DNA from: Methylophaga marina
GTDB taxonomy: Bacteria; Pseudomonadota; Gammaproteobacteria; Nitrosococcales; Methylophagaceae
DNA: 64,000 nucleotides
NCBI RefSeq assembly: GCF_030296755.1
Contig: NZ_AP027741.1
Location: 496,001-560,000, forward strand
Direction: 5' to 3'
Positions 19,878 through 29,290 of this stretch are shown here, piece after piece. The notes beneath the pieces are model-generated. The model was given only the letters and a program-made list of their open reading frames with translations. It made no database searches and was not told the DNA's origin. The position numbers were made by a program, and so were the translations under genes. The first letter of the stretch is position 1; every line of letters begins with the position of its first letter.

Positions 19878-21329
19878 ATGAACACAACACATAGTTACAA
19901 TGAAGATATTACCAAGTGGTTTTCCGTCGCCGCCTGTATTTATCTTGTCATTGGTACAGGCATCGGTGTGTATATCGCCTCCGAACTCGCCTGGCCATTT
20001 CTTAATTTTGATAATCCATATATTAGCTTCGGACGACTAAGACCCGTGCATACCAATGTGGTCGTCTATGGTTTTGGTGGCTGTGTTCTAATGGCAACGG
20101 CCTATTATGTCGTACAGCGTACCTGCTATGTCAGACTATGGAGTGACAAGATGGCCTGGTTTACATTCTGGGGCTGGAATCTCTATGTGATTGGCGCTCT
20201 GGTGACGCTTCCACTGGGCTACACTCAAGGCAAGGAGTACGCAGAATTAGAATGGCCTTTTGATATTTTGTTAACCGTTGTGTGGCTCGCCTACTCAATC
20301 AACTTTATTTTCACATTGAGCATTCGCCGTGTTTCCCATATCTATGTAGCGAACTGGTTCTTTCTGTCCATGATGATTATGTTCACCTATCTCCATGTGG
20401 TGAATAGTTTATCGATTCCCGTTGAATTGATGAAATCCTACTCGATTTTTGCTGGCGTTCAGGACGCCATGATTCAATGGTGGTGGGGTCATAACGCCAT
20501 TGGCTTTTATCTCACCGCGGGTTTTTTAGGCATCATGTATTATTTTGTGCCCAAACAAGCTAATCGGCCTGTTTATTCTTATCGCTTATCAGTGATTCAC
20601 TTCTGGGCATTGATATTTGGCTATGTATGGTTAGGTGCGCATCACCTGCAATATACAGCTCTGCCTGATTGGACAGGCTCTCTTGGTGCAGCAATCTCTC
20701 TCGCCATGATTATTCCATCATGGGGAGGAGCAATTAACGGTATGTTCACATTAAGCGGTGCTTGGGACAAACTCAGAACCGATTATATTCTCCGTTTTCT
20801 CATCGTGGCGCTGGCTTTTTATGCCATGTCAACGTTTGAAGGCCCTGTAATGGCATCAAAAACAGTTAATGCTCTTTCACACTATACCGACTGGACGATT
20901 GGTCATGTTCACTCTGGTGCATTAGGCTGGGTGGCGATGATTTCTATTGGTGCGCTTTACCACATGGTCGAGCGTTTATGGGATACGCGTATGTTTTCTG
21001 TAAGGTTAGTGAATGTGCATTTTTGGTTAGCGACTGTGGGCACAGCCATCTATATTACTGCCATGTGGGTGGCCGGTATCATGCAAGGCCTAATGTGGCG
21101 TGCGTACGATGACTATGGCAACCTGGCCTACACCTTTGTTGAATCGGTGGCTCAAATGCATCCTTATTATGCTATCCGTATGATGGGTGGCCTCGTCTTT
21201 TTCAGCGGTGCATGTGTGATGTTATTTAATGTAGTCATGACCATTAGAAAAACAGTAAAACATCATCACAGCACGGTTTCTGTTATTACTGACAATAAAG
21301 CTGCTATTTCGGTTAAGCCGGGAGGATAA
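19878..21329 (+). CDS. ccoN: cbb3-type cytochrome c oxidase catalytic subunit I, without CcoO/CcoP
   Basis: 483 residues, about 12 membrane segments. All haem-copper ligands are in place: low-spin haem His58 ([15 protein letters not shown]), CuB histidines in [11 protein letters not shown] and [13 protein letters not shown], haem b3/b His in [14 protein letters not shown], and the helix-VII tyrosine of [10 protein letters not shown]. Family members reduce O2 (or NO, weakly). What follows is not ccoO/ccoQ/ccoP but an 80-residue membrane protein and a nitronate monooxygenase-like gene, so the usual cytochrome c electron-entry subunits are missing from the locus. Confidence 0.9.
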   Translation: MNTTHSYNEDITKWFSVAACIYLVIGTGIGVYIASELAWPFLNFDNPYISFGRLRPVHTNVVVYGFGGCVLMATAYYVVQRTCYVRLWSDKMAWFTFWGWNLYVIGALVTLPLGYTQGKEYAELEWPFDILLTVVWLAYSINFIFTLSIRRVSHIYVANWFFLSMMIMFTYLHVVNSLSIPVELMKSYSIFAGVQDAMIQWWWGHNAIGFYLTAGFLGIMYYFVPKQANRPVYSYRLSVIHFWALIFGYVWLGAHHLQYTALPDWTGSLGAAISLAMIIPSWGGAINGMFTLSGAWDKLRTDYILRFLIVALAFYAMSTFEGPVMASKTVNALSHYTDWTIGHVHSGALGWVAMISIGALYHMVERLWDTRMFSVRLVNVHFWLATVGTAIYITAMWVAGIMQGLMWRAYDDYGNLAYTFVESVAQMHPYYAIRMMGGLVFFSGACVMLFNVVMTIRKTVKHHHSTVSVITDNKAAISVKPGG

Positions 21330-21333
21330 AAGG

Positions 21334-21576
21334 ATGAGCACTTTTTTTCTACTAGAACTATTCCTGAAGTATCACGGTATGCCTCATTTATTGATGTTTA
21401 TGGGTACTGACGCTTTAATCATTCTCGCTTTCTATTTCATTATCAGAAGCGTTTATTCACCTGAAAATGAACGGCACTACAGAGAAGAAAGTTTTATTCC
21501 TCTTGATGATGATAGCGATGAAGAAAAACAGTTATTTGGTACTCATCAGACCTTCTCATCCAGGAGAAACAAATGA
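21334..21576 (+). CDS. small single-pass membrane protein after orphan ccoN
   Basis: 80 residues with one or two N-terminal hydrophobic segments (MSTFFLLELFLKYHGMPHLL; FMGTDALIILAFYFIIRSVY) and a charged, Asp/Glu-rich cytoplasmic-looking tail (LDDDSDEEKQ). It is unlike CcoQ in length and sequence and I recognise no family. It starts 4 bp after the ccoN stop and overlaps the next gene by 4 bp, so translational coupling to both is likely. It may be an accessory subunit of the orphan CcoN. Confidence 0.75.
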   Translation: MSTFFLLELFLKYHGMPHLLMFMGTDALIILAFYFIIRSVYSPENERHYREESFIPLDDDSDEEKQLFGTHQTFSSRRNK

Positions 21577-22538
21577 CCCTTAGCACTAAGCTCACGAGTG
21601 CGTTAGGCATTCAACACCCTATTGTACTAGCCCCCATGGGTAATGTGGCGGGAGGCCAACTTGCCGCTAGTGTGTCGAATGCAGGCGGACTTGGCATGAT
21701 TGGTGTCGGCTATGGAGACCTTGATTGGCTAAAAATCGAACTTGAAAAGGTGAAGAGCTCGACGAGTCGGCCATGGGGAGTCGGTTTCATTACTTGGTCA
21801 CTTACGGATGACGTGTTTGATTTTGTCATGGAGTACTCACCCAAGGTAGTGATGATGTCTTTCGGTGACATAAGCCCGTGGGTAGATAAAATTAAAGCCC
21901 ACAATATTCCCTTGATTTGCCAGGTTCAATCGTTAGCTGAAGCCCTGGAAGTCAAAAATAAAGGCGCTGATTTTATCGTCACTCAAGGTAGTGAGGCAGG
22001 CGGTCACGGTAAAAGTCAGCGATCTACCCTCTCTCTAACGAAAGGCGTTATTGATCATCTACCGAACACGCCAGTGATAGCGGCTGGAGGCGTTGCCGAC
22101 GGCAAAAGCCTGGCAGCGATGTTAAGTCTGGGTGCTGTCGGCGCTTCTATCGGCAGCCGTTTTTATGCATCGACAGAGTCTATGGCTGATAATACATTAA
22201 AGAACAAAATGGTAGAAAGCGGTGGTGATGATACTCAGCGAACACAGGTGTTTGATATTATTAGAGAAATACCATGGCCACCAGAGTATACTGGCAGAGC
22301 CCTTAAAAATGTGTTCACCGCTAAATGGCATGATAATGAAACAGAATTAAAACGTCAGCTACATCAGCATCAAGCGAAATTCTTTTCTGAACAACAATCA
22401 AATAATTTAGACTCAGCGATCATCTGGGCAGGAGAATGTATCGATTCAATACACGCTATTCAATCTGCTGAGACAATTATCAATGAGATGGTCACGGATG
22501 CAAAACACTCACTAGAGAACCCAACATACAGCAGATAA
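21573..22538 (+). CDS. nitronate monooxygenase / 2-nitropropane dioxygenase-family flavoprotein
   Basis: 321 residues, FMN-binding TIM barrel. Signatures are IQHPIVLAPMGNVAGGQLAASVSNAGGLGMIG at the N-terminus, VTQGSEAGGHGKS near residue 140 and VIAAGGVADGKSLAAMLSLGA near 170 for phosphate binding. Family members oxidise alkyl nitronates; many homologues have other or unknown roles, including enoyl reductase-like activities. It is the last gene of the cysJI-tus-ccoN run and overlaps the preceding small ORF. Confidence 0.82.
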   Translation: MTLSTKLTSALGIQHPIVLAPMGNVAGGQLAASVSNAGGLGMIGVGYGDLDWLKIELEKVKSSTSRPWGVGFITWSLTDDVFDFVMEYSPKVVMMSFGDISPWVDKIKAHNIPLICQVQSLAEALEVKNKGADFIVTQGSEAGGHGKSQRSTLSLTKGVIDHLPNTPVIAAGGVADGKSLAAMLSLGAVGASIGSRFYASTESMADNTLKNKMVESGGDDTQRTQVFDIIREIPWPPEYTGRALKNVFTAKWHDNETELKRQLHQHQAKFFSEQQSNNLDSAIIWAGECIDSIHAIQSAETIINEMVTDAKHSLENPTYSR

Positions 22539-22705
22539 TCCATATAAACCATTGATGACAAAACGATAACGCCATGAAGCTTAACCCTAAACCCTCCGTG
22601 ACCGATGAGTCGTGATTACTGGGGTAATGACTCAAGCACGACTTACACCTAGGCAAGTCCTCGTTTATACCAAACTGAAATAAAGTTTAATAACAGCCTC
22701 ACTAA

Positions 22706-22720
22706 TGATACGATATATCA
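22706..22720. promoter_or_regulatory. putative Zur box upstream of the sufE-like/thrS2 operon
   Basis: TGATACGATATATCA is a 15-bp near-perfect palindrome 25 bp before the sufE-like start. Three more copies of TGATAY-NNN-ATATCW occur at 31231, 32902 and 33195, all at promoters of zinc-related genes. The spacing and symmetry match the core TGTTAT-NNN-ATAACA of enterobacterial Zur sites. Naming the protein is inference. Confidence 0.65.
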
Positions 22721-22745
22721 TATTAACAACTTTACTATTTGCTAA

Positions 22746-23198
22746 ATGACTTCAGATACGATTCTCGACACACAACAGCAGATTGTTAGCGATTTTGAGT
22801 TGCTTGGTGACTGGCAGCAGCGCTATGCCTATGTCATTGATTTAGGTAAAAACTTAATCAAACACAGTGACAGCGAATTACAGACTGAAGAAAACCGTTT
22901 GTACGGTTGCCAGTCGAATGTCTGGTTATCATCGGAGTACAAAGACCAAAAGCTATTTTTCACCGGCACCAGTGACTCGGTCATTGTTGCAGGTTTGATG
23001 GCGTTGTTATTTAAAGTGTATTCAGGGCAGTCTCCGAAAGCGATTCTCAGTCACTCACTGACCTTTCTTAATGATACAGGCCTAATCAATAACATCACCT
23101 CACAACGAAGCACTGGCTTGGCTTACATGGTTGAACGCATCTATGAAACGGCGCAATCTCAACAACGTAAATCGACATCCCATCATGAAAAAGCCTAG
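22746..23198 (+). CDS. SufE-family protein
   Basis: 150 residues of the SufE/CsdE type: DFELLGDWQQRYAYVIDLGK, the acceptor cysteine in RLYGCQSNVWL (about residue 57), DSVIVAGLMALLFKVYSGQSP, and the late helix region SLTFLNDTGLI. SufE takes persulfide sulfur from a SufS/CsdA desulfurase, but no desulfurase gene lies here. It is the first gene behind a putative Zur box, and the next gene overlaps its 3' end by 14 bp. A role in sulfur/metal management under zinc limitation is suggested only by context. Confidence 0.8.
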   Translation: MTSDTILDTQQQIVSDFELLGDWQQRYAYVIDLGKNLIKHSDSELQTEENRLYGCQSNVWLSSEYKDQKLFFTGTSDSVIVAGLMALLFKVYSGQSPKAILSHSLTFLNDTGLINNITSQRSTGLAYMVERIYETAQSQQRKSTSHHEKA

Positions 23199-24309
23199 TC
23201 CTTATTTCGATGTTATTGTGGTGAGTGCCAGTGCCGCAGGCATTGGTATAGCGTTGATGTTGCAAAAAATTCCTGGGCTATCTTTCACGGTACTCAAATC
23301 AGGAAGTATTAGAGAATCATTCCGTCGCTGGCCGAAACAAACACGGTTTATTACACCCTCATTTCACAGTAACCCATACGGATTAGTCGATCTGAACGCC
23401 ATAGAAGAACAAAGCTCCCCTGCTCTTTTTTGCCAATCAGAACATCCCTGCGGTGAGCATTATGCTGAGTATTTAAAAGCCGTTGTCAGTAACGAATATT
23501 TACCCGTCGTCCAACATTGTCGTGTCGACAAGGTACTTAAAGAAAACCGTGATAACTTTGTATTGGAAACGCAACAGGGCGTCTTTCGATCACAATATCT
23601 AATCTGGGCAACAGGTGAGTTTCAATTTCCAGATTTAGCCCCCTTTCCAGGTGCAGAACACGCCATACACTATGCGAATATTTCTGACTGGTCTGATTTT
23701 AATGCTGAAGCGTATACCGTCATTGGTGGCTATGAAAGTGCCATTGATGCCAGCATTAATCTGCTAGCGTCTGGTCATCATGTTCATGTATTGATGAAAG
23801 AATCGGACTGGAATAAACAAAGTAGTGATCCCAGTAAAACGCTTTCACCCTACAGTCTCGACAGATTCAATGAGGCTATCCAATCAGAGCGTCTCACCAT
23901 CACATTTGACGCGAATATCCAATCCATTAAAAAGACAGCAGACGCTTATATTATATCCAGTGAGGATGGACGCCAATGGTCATCAAATACGGCTCCTATT
24001 CTTGCTACTGGTTTCTTATCCGGTGGTGGTGCAAAGCAGATTGCACATTTATGGGAATGGGATGAAGACGATCGAATTCTGCTGACAGAAGCTGATGAAT
24101 CAACCTGCACGCCTGGGCTGTTTTTAGTAGGTCCACAAGTCAGACATGATGAGCAGCTTTATTGTTTCATTTATAAGTTTCGTCAGCGCTTTACTCAGCT
24201 CACTGAGCTGTTAGCGCTTTGCTTGTCTTTGGATAGCTCAGCATTAAATGCCAATAATCCCTGGGCAGGCCAATGCGATGAAGAACAGTGTGGAGATTGT
24301 GCATGTTAA
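23185..24309 (+). CDS. FAD/NAD(P)-binding oxidoreductase with cysteine-rich tail
   Basis: About 374 residues from ATG 23185; the longer frame from TTG 23131 runs inside sufE. A Rossmann start (DVIVVSASAAGIGIALML, with SAS replacing GxG), a monooxygenase-like SFRRWPKQTRFITPSFHSNP, an ATGE motif (IWATGEFQFPDL), a second nucleotide-binding site (YTVIGGYESAIDASINL) and LVGPQVRHDEQLYCF define a flavin-dependent pyridine-nucleotide oxidoreductase. The last residues, CDEEQCGDCAC, form a cysteine cluster that could bind metal or act as a redox relay. Overlaps both neighbours. Confidence 0.8.
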   Translation: MKKPSPYFDVIVVSASAAGIGIALMLQKIPGLSFTVLKSGSIRESFRRWPKQTRFITPSFHSNPYGLVDLNAIEEQSSPALFCQSEHPCGEHYAEYLKAVVSNEYLPVVQHCRVDKVLKENRDNFVLETQQGVFRSQYLIWATGEFQFPDLAPFPGAEHAIHYANISDWSDFNAEAYTVIGGYESAIDASINLLASGHHVHVLMKESDWNKQSSDPSKTLSPYSLDRFNEAIQSERLTITFDANIQSIKKTADAYIISSEDGRQWSSNTAPILATGFLSGGGAKQIAHLWEWDEDDRILLTEADESTCTPGLFLVGPQVRHDEQLYCFIYKFRQRFTQLTELLALCLSLDSSALNANNPWAGQCDEEQCGDCAC

Positions 24310-25322
24310 ACACGGCAAGCCTATCTACTCGTACAGGACTGGGGGCAACCGCACTTTTATTACTCTCCAGTCTGGTCACAGGCTCATGGGTAGGTCATCA
24401 GGCACCTGATATAGGCGCGGCCATCGGTCAATACACCGATCCTGTGCTGTTGTCTTTAATCATCTTGTTGTTTTCAAGTGTTCGATTTGATGCTTTATCC
24501 AATCTCAAACATAAACTGTCATTTCTTTCGATTAGCTTAATCGCCAACTTTGTCATCGTGCCACTGATTGGTTACGGTATTGCCTTGCTGGTATTACCTG
24601 ATCATCCTTTAATCATGGTCGGGTTAATTATTTATTTTATGTCACCTTGCACAGATTGGTTTTTGGGCTTTACCCGAATTTGTCAGGGAGACACACTACT
24701 CGGCTCAGCGTTATTGCCTATCAACATGGTCGTTCAGTTGCTGTTGTACCCGATTTATCTGTCCGTGTTTACGCAAAATAATGTCAGTCTGGCATCCGAT
24801 GTTATTGTGACTACATTTACCCAATGGTTTCTCACGCCATTGCTAATTGCAGTGGTCATACATCTTCTTATAAGGACTACATTACCTCAGTCTATACGTA
24901 TTCAGCTGTTTGACTGGATTAATCGACTCATTCCGATTGTGATATCCATTGTCATCTTTCAAATATTTGCCAGTAATTTTGGCATCATTATTGAGAATGT
25001 GAATGTCTTCATCAGTTTATTAGCAGGTGTATTCTGCTTTTTTGTGCTGACGTTTGCTCTTAGTGAAATCCTCAGTCGTTTTTTTAAGCTGCCTTACCAG
25101 GAACATGTTCTTTTGACCATGACGATAGCGGCACGTAATGCCCCGTTAATGCTGGCAGTGACGATGGTTGCCTTACCTTCACAGCCTTTAATTTATGCCG
25201 CCATCGTTATCGGTATGCTGTTGGAGTTTCCTCACCTGACACTCATCAGTCATTTACTACTACGCTCCAAAGCGACTCATCAACATAAACATCGCTTACA
25301 TGATTCTGAACAAGCTAATTAG
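24303..25322 (+). CDS. ACR3 / bile-acid-sodium-symporter-like membrane permease
   Basis: About 339 residues with roughly ten hydrophobic segments, from ATG 24303, overlapping the flavoprotein stop. FMSPCTDWFLGFTRICQGD (near residue 120) carries the cysteine-containing P-C-x-x-W pattern seen in ACR3-type arsenite carriers, and a TIAARNAPLMLAVTMVALP motif lies in a late helix. ACR3 proteins export arsenite; no arsR or arsC is nearby and the operon appears zinc-controlled, so another thiol-liganded or organic substrate is possible. Confidence 0.7.
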   Translation: MLNTASLSTRTGLGATALLLLSSLVTGSWVGHQAPDIGAAIGQYTDPVLLSLIILLFSSVRFDALSNLKHKLSFLSISLIANFVIVPLIGYGIALLVLPDHPLIMVGLIIYFMSPCTDWFLGFTRICQGDTLLGSALLPINMVVQLLLYPIYLSVFTQNNVSLASDVIVTTFTQWFLTPLLIAVVIHLLIRTTLPQSIRIQLFDWINRLIPIVISIVIFQIFASNFGIIIENVNVFISLLAGVFCFFVLTFALSEILSRFFKLPYQEHVLLTMTIAARNAPLMLAVTMVALPSQPLIYAAIVIGMLLEFPHLTLISHLLLRSKATHQHKHRLHDSEQAN

Positions 25323-25505
25323 CCATAGAGATAAGCCACAAGCTGAGCCTGCTCATCAGGCTATCAGCCACAGCTTTACCCAAAATAATCGATATGTATT
25401 CAAACACTTATTTAAACATGGTGTTCACTCTTGGTTTTCTGACCATTTTATTTCTATCTGTCTAGCCTGTTCGCCAGGTATACATCCTCAAACTGAGTTT
25501 TAACT

Positions 25506-27512
25506 ATGTCCATAAAACAACCACACGCAACATTCACTGTAAAATTTGGTGATTCTGACTACAGCTATGATGCTGCTATCACTGGCTATGATGTGATAAC
25601 GGACATTTGTCCTGCTTATCGCTCAACAACAGTGGCACTTCAGGTCAATAACGTTTTACAGGATCTCAGCGATAGGATTAGTCATGATGCCACGGTAGAG
25701 CTGATACTGAGTGATAGTAAAGCAGGGCTTGAGATTATTCGTCACTCCACCGCCCACCTATTTGGTCATGCCATCAAACAACTATTTCCTGACACAAAAA
25801 TGGTCATTGGCCCTGTTATTGAGAATGGCTTCTTTTATGATGTCGACAGTGACTATCACTTCTCTCCATCTGACCTCGACCTCATTCAAGAGCGTATGGA
25901 AACATTAGCCAAGACAGGATACGAGGTCATCAAAAAAAGGTGCCCGTAGCGCAAGCGCGCGAGCTATTTATGGAGCGTGGTGAAACCTACAAAGTAAATC
26001 TCATCGATGATATGGACACAGATATCAAAGAGGTGGGGCTTTATTACCATCAAGATTATATCGATATGTGTCGTGGTCCCCATGTGCCTAATATGGCTTT
26101 TTGTGGACATTTCAAACTCACGAAATTATCAGGTGCTTACTGGCGTGGCGATGCTAAAAACAAGATGCTGCAACGTATCTACGGCACAGCATGGAATAGC
26201 GCTAAAGAGTTACGCACCTACCTGCAAGCGATGGAAGAAGCAGAAAAACGGGATCACCGTCGTATCGGTAAAGCGCTGGACTTATTTCATTTTCAAGAAG
26301 ACGCACCCGGTTCTGTATTTTGGCACCCAGGTGGCTGGTTAATTCTGCAAGAATTGATTGCCTACCTGCGTAGACGACAAAATACTGAGCATTATCAGGA
26401 AATTAACTCACCCGACATTATGGACAGAAGTCTATGGGAAACATCTGGTCATTGGCAAAATTATCGAGATCATATGTTCACAACGGACACGGGGATGGTC
26501 GCTCCTTTGCGTAAAAACCAATGAACTGTCCTGGCAGTGTTTTGTTATATCAGCATGATCTAAAAAGCTACCGTGATCTGCCTATTCGTATGAGTGAATT
26601 TGGCAAAGTACATCGCTATGAACCTTCTGGTGCTTTACATGGCTTACTTCGAGTCAGGCATTTCACTCAGGATGATGCTCATATCTATTGCACTCCCGAA
26701 CAAATGCTCACCGAATGTATTGAAGCCATTAAGTTAACTCTGGATGTGTATCATCAGTTCGGCTTTGAAGACATTGACGTTAAATTATCCACCCGCCCAG
26801 CTCATCGCATTGGCTCTGATGATATCTGGGATTTACTTGAAAATACCCTGATTGATGCGCTTAAAGAACTGGATATTGTGGCTCAGATAAATGAAGGTGA
26901 AGGGGCATTTTATGGCCCTAAACTCGAGTTTGTCATGCGAGATGCTATCGGACGCGAATGGCAATGTGGCACGCTTCAGGTCGATATGAACTTACCAGAA
27001 CGCTTTGATTTACACTACATTTCAGAAACAGGTGAGAAAAAAGACCGGTGATGATCCACCGCGCTTTGTTCGGATCATTAGAACGCTTTATCGGCATTTT
27101 ATTGGAACATTACGCAGGCAAATTGCCGGTCTGGCTGATGCCGGTTCAGCTGGTTATTTGTACCATCAGTTCTGAGCAAACAGAATACGTTTCACAAGTC
27201 GTCAATATTTTTCGACATTATGGTGTACGCGTTGAAATGGACACCCGTAGTGAAAAAATCGGCTATAAAATTCGTCAGCACACTCTCAAATACGTCCCTT
27301 TTATTGCGATTGTCGGCGACAAAGAGCAGCAATCTAAAACACTCACTTTACGCAGTCAAAACGGAAAACCATTAGGGACGTTTACCATCATCGAAGCCAT
27401 GAATAAGCTGATTCAGGATTGTCAGAGGCCTGATAAGGACGCGCGCTTTCGTACCATACAAGACGCCATTGACACATTGTTGACCGATGCCGTGAGTGAT
27501 ACACATGCGTAA
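25506..27512 (+). CDS. thrS2: second threonine-tRNA ligase (zinc-starvation paralogue), three frameshifts
   Basis: Four frame segments join into one ThrRS of about 667 residues if one base is added at A-runs 25932-25938, 26513-26517 and 27037-27042. The order is a diverged TGS-like N-terminus, editing domain ([22 protein letters not shown]), class II core and anticodon domain. Zinc ligands are retained: Cys in KPMNCPGS, His in DDAHIYC, His in [10 protein letters not shown]. Zur-regulated ThrRS paralogues are known in other bacteria; the upstream box supports this. All three breaks being one-base losses in A-runs argues for sequencing error over decay. Confidence 0.8.
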
Positions 27513-28845
27513 TCATCAATATCATGCTGACCTATTGATAACCGATGGCAGAGTTCATACCCCCTCCGGTAAACAGGAAATGGATATTGCCTGTAAAAAT
27601 GGGCAAATTGTAGCCATAGGTTCGCTGAAAAATAGCTGGTCAGCTGATGACGTTATACAAGCGTCTGGGCTGGATGTCTTACCTGGTGTCATGGATACCC
27701 AGGTTCACTTTCGCGAGCCGAGACTGATACATAAAGAAACCATTGAAGCCGGCACCAGAGGCGCCGTTTTAGGCGGGATTACCAGTGTGTTTGAAATGCC
27801 CAATACACATCCGCTGACGGTCAGCGAAACCGATCTGCAACAGAAACTGGATATCGCTAAACGCACGGCCTGGTGTGATCACGCTTTCTACATAGGTGGC
27901 TCCAACATCAATGCCAATCAGTTAGCCAACCTCGAGACGCTACCCGGCTGTTCCGGTATCAAAGTATTTATGGGCAGCTCTTTTGGCGATTTATTGGTTG
28001 ATGACGAGACGATTCTCAAACACATTTTGTCCACGGGCAATCGACGCGTAGCGATTCATGCAGAAGATGAAGCCCGTCTTCGATCACGCAAACACTTGGT
28101 AGAATCCAGCCAGCAAGTGAAAGATCATCCCATATGGCGTGATGTGGAGAGTGCATTAATTGCAACAAAACGCGTGGTGACTCTGGCTCAACAATACAAC
28201 CGTGAGCTACATGTATTACACATCAGCACAGCAGAAGAAATCGCTTTTCTGGCTCAATATAAAAGTCATGTCAGTGTCGAGGTCACTCCCCAGCACCTGA
28301 CATTGATGGCCCCGGATTGTTACGACACCATGGGTACACTGGCACAAATGAATCCGCCTATACGAGAACAACGTCATCAACAAGCGTTATGGGAAGCTAT
28401 AAATAACGGGATTGTCGATGTCATTGGCAGCGATCATGCACCCCACACCTTAGATGAAAAAGCCCAGCCCTACCCTAACTCACCGAGTGGCATGACAGGC
28501 GTTCAGACATTATTGCCGATTATGCTGGACCACGTACATAAACAGAGACTGAGTATAGAACGCTTAATCGACCTGACCAGTAGCGGGCCTGTTCGCTTAT
28601 TTAATATCCGTAACAAAGGCCGTATTGCAGTGGGTTATGATGCCGATTTTTCCATTGTCGATTTCAAGGCCAAACGCACCATCCGCAATGAGTGGATTGC
28701 CAGCGTATCAGGCTGGACGCCTTACGACGGCAGAGAAGTCACAGGCTGGCCAATCCACACCATTGTCAGAGGAAACATTAAAGTCAGAGATGAAGCATTA
28801 TCTTCGTTTATCGCTAATGCTCAAGCGATACAATTTTCCCTCTAA
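27505..28845 (+). CDS. pyrC2: dihydroorotase-like amidohydrolase (PyrC2 type)
   Basis: About 446 residues, overlapping the thrS2 stop by 8 bp. Cyclic amidohydrolase features are DVLPGVMDTQVHFREPRLIHKE near the N-terminus, EMPNTHP, HAEDEARL, LHVLHISTAEE and SDHAPHTLDEK. The first metal-binding pair, normally HxH, reads QVH here, so one zinc ligand is changed; later histidines and the Asp of SDHAPH are kept. Dihydroorotase paralogues occur in Zur regulons of several proteobacteria. Loss of one ligand would fit a lower zinc requirement; whether it is active on dihydroorotate is untested. Confidence 0.8.
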   Translation: MRNHQYHADLLITDGRVHTPSGKQEMDIACKNGQIVAIGSLKNSWSADDVIQASGLDVLPGVMDTQVHFREPRLIHKETIEAGTRGAVLGGITSVFEMPNTHPLTVSETDLQQKLDIAKRTAWCDHAFYIGGSNINANQLANLETLPGCSGIKVFMGSSFGDLLVDDETILKHILSTGNRRVAIHAEDEARLRSRKHLVESSQQVKDHPIWRDVESALIATKRVVTLAQQYNRELHVLHISTAEEIAFLAQYKSHVSVEVTPQHLTLMAPDCYDTMGTLAQMNPPIREQRHQQALWEAINNGIVDVIGSDHAPHTLDEKAQPYPNSPSGMTGVQTLLPIMLDHVHKQRLSIERLIDLTSSGPVRLFNIRNKGRIAVGYDADFSIVDFKAKRTIRNEWIASVSGWTPYDGREVTGWPIHTIVRGNIKVRDEALSSFIANAQAIQFSL

Positions 28846-28872
28846 ACAGTTACTTTCAGCTATCACTACGAG

Positions 28873-29277
28873 TTAGTTAACTTTATCGTTAACGACAACA
28901 ACACGATCATCAATGATTTGATTGTAAAAACAGCTTTTCCTGCCTGTATGGCAAGCCGCTCCCTTTTGATCAACTTTCAAAAGAACGGCATCGCCATCAC
29001 AGTCCAAGAAAATTGATTTCACTTCTTGGGTATGACCAGAGGTTTCGCCTTTACGCCATAAGCATTGTCTTGAACGCGACCAATAACATGCTCTTTTACT
29101 AGCGACGGTTTCAAGCAGCGCTTCTTTGTTCATCCAAGCAACCATCAATAGCTCACCTGAGTCATATTGCTGAGTAACCGCATTAATCAAGCCTTGGGTA
29201 TTCCATGGCAAATTATCAATAACTTCTTGTAGAGCTAGAGAACTTCCTGTGGGTAAATTTTCTAATGTTTTTATCAT
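28873..29277 (-). CDS. hisI2: phosphoribosyl-AMP cyclohydrolase (second-copy type HisI)
   Basis: 134 residues. HisI hallmarks are [56 protein letters not shown] and [11 protein letters not shown]. The three zinc cysteines (DCDGD, ACHTG, SCFY) are retained. It hydrolyses PR-AMP in histidine synthesis. There are no other his genes here; it is the last gene of the minus-strand operon that begins behind the putative Zur box at 31231, so it is best read as the zinc-starvation paralogue. Confidence 0.88.
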   Translation of the reverse strand: MIKTLENLPTGSSLALQEVIDNLPWNTQGLINAVTQQYDSGELLMVAWMNKEALLETVASKRACYWSRSRQCLWRKGETSGHTQEVKSIFLDCDGDAVLLKVDQKGAACHTGRKSCFYNQIIDDRVVVVNDKVN

Positions 29278-29290
29278 TCCGAAGCTCCTG

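Noticed and set aside
25300-25503. A 67-codon plus-strand frame between the ACR3-like gene and thrS2
   Set aside because: It begins inside the permease gene, has no ribosome site or family features, and its composition looks random. I treat 25323-25505 as spacer.
26521-27512. thrS2 segments as independent partial synthetases
   Set aside because: The pieces abut exactly at A-runs and together cover one complete ThrRS, so separate genes are unlikely.
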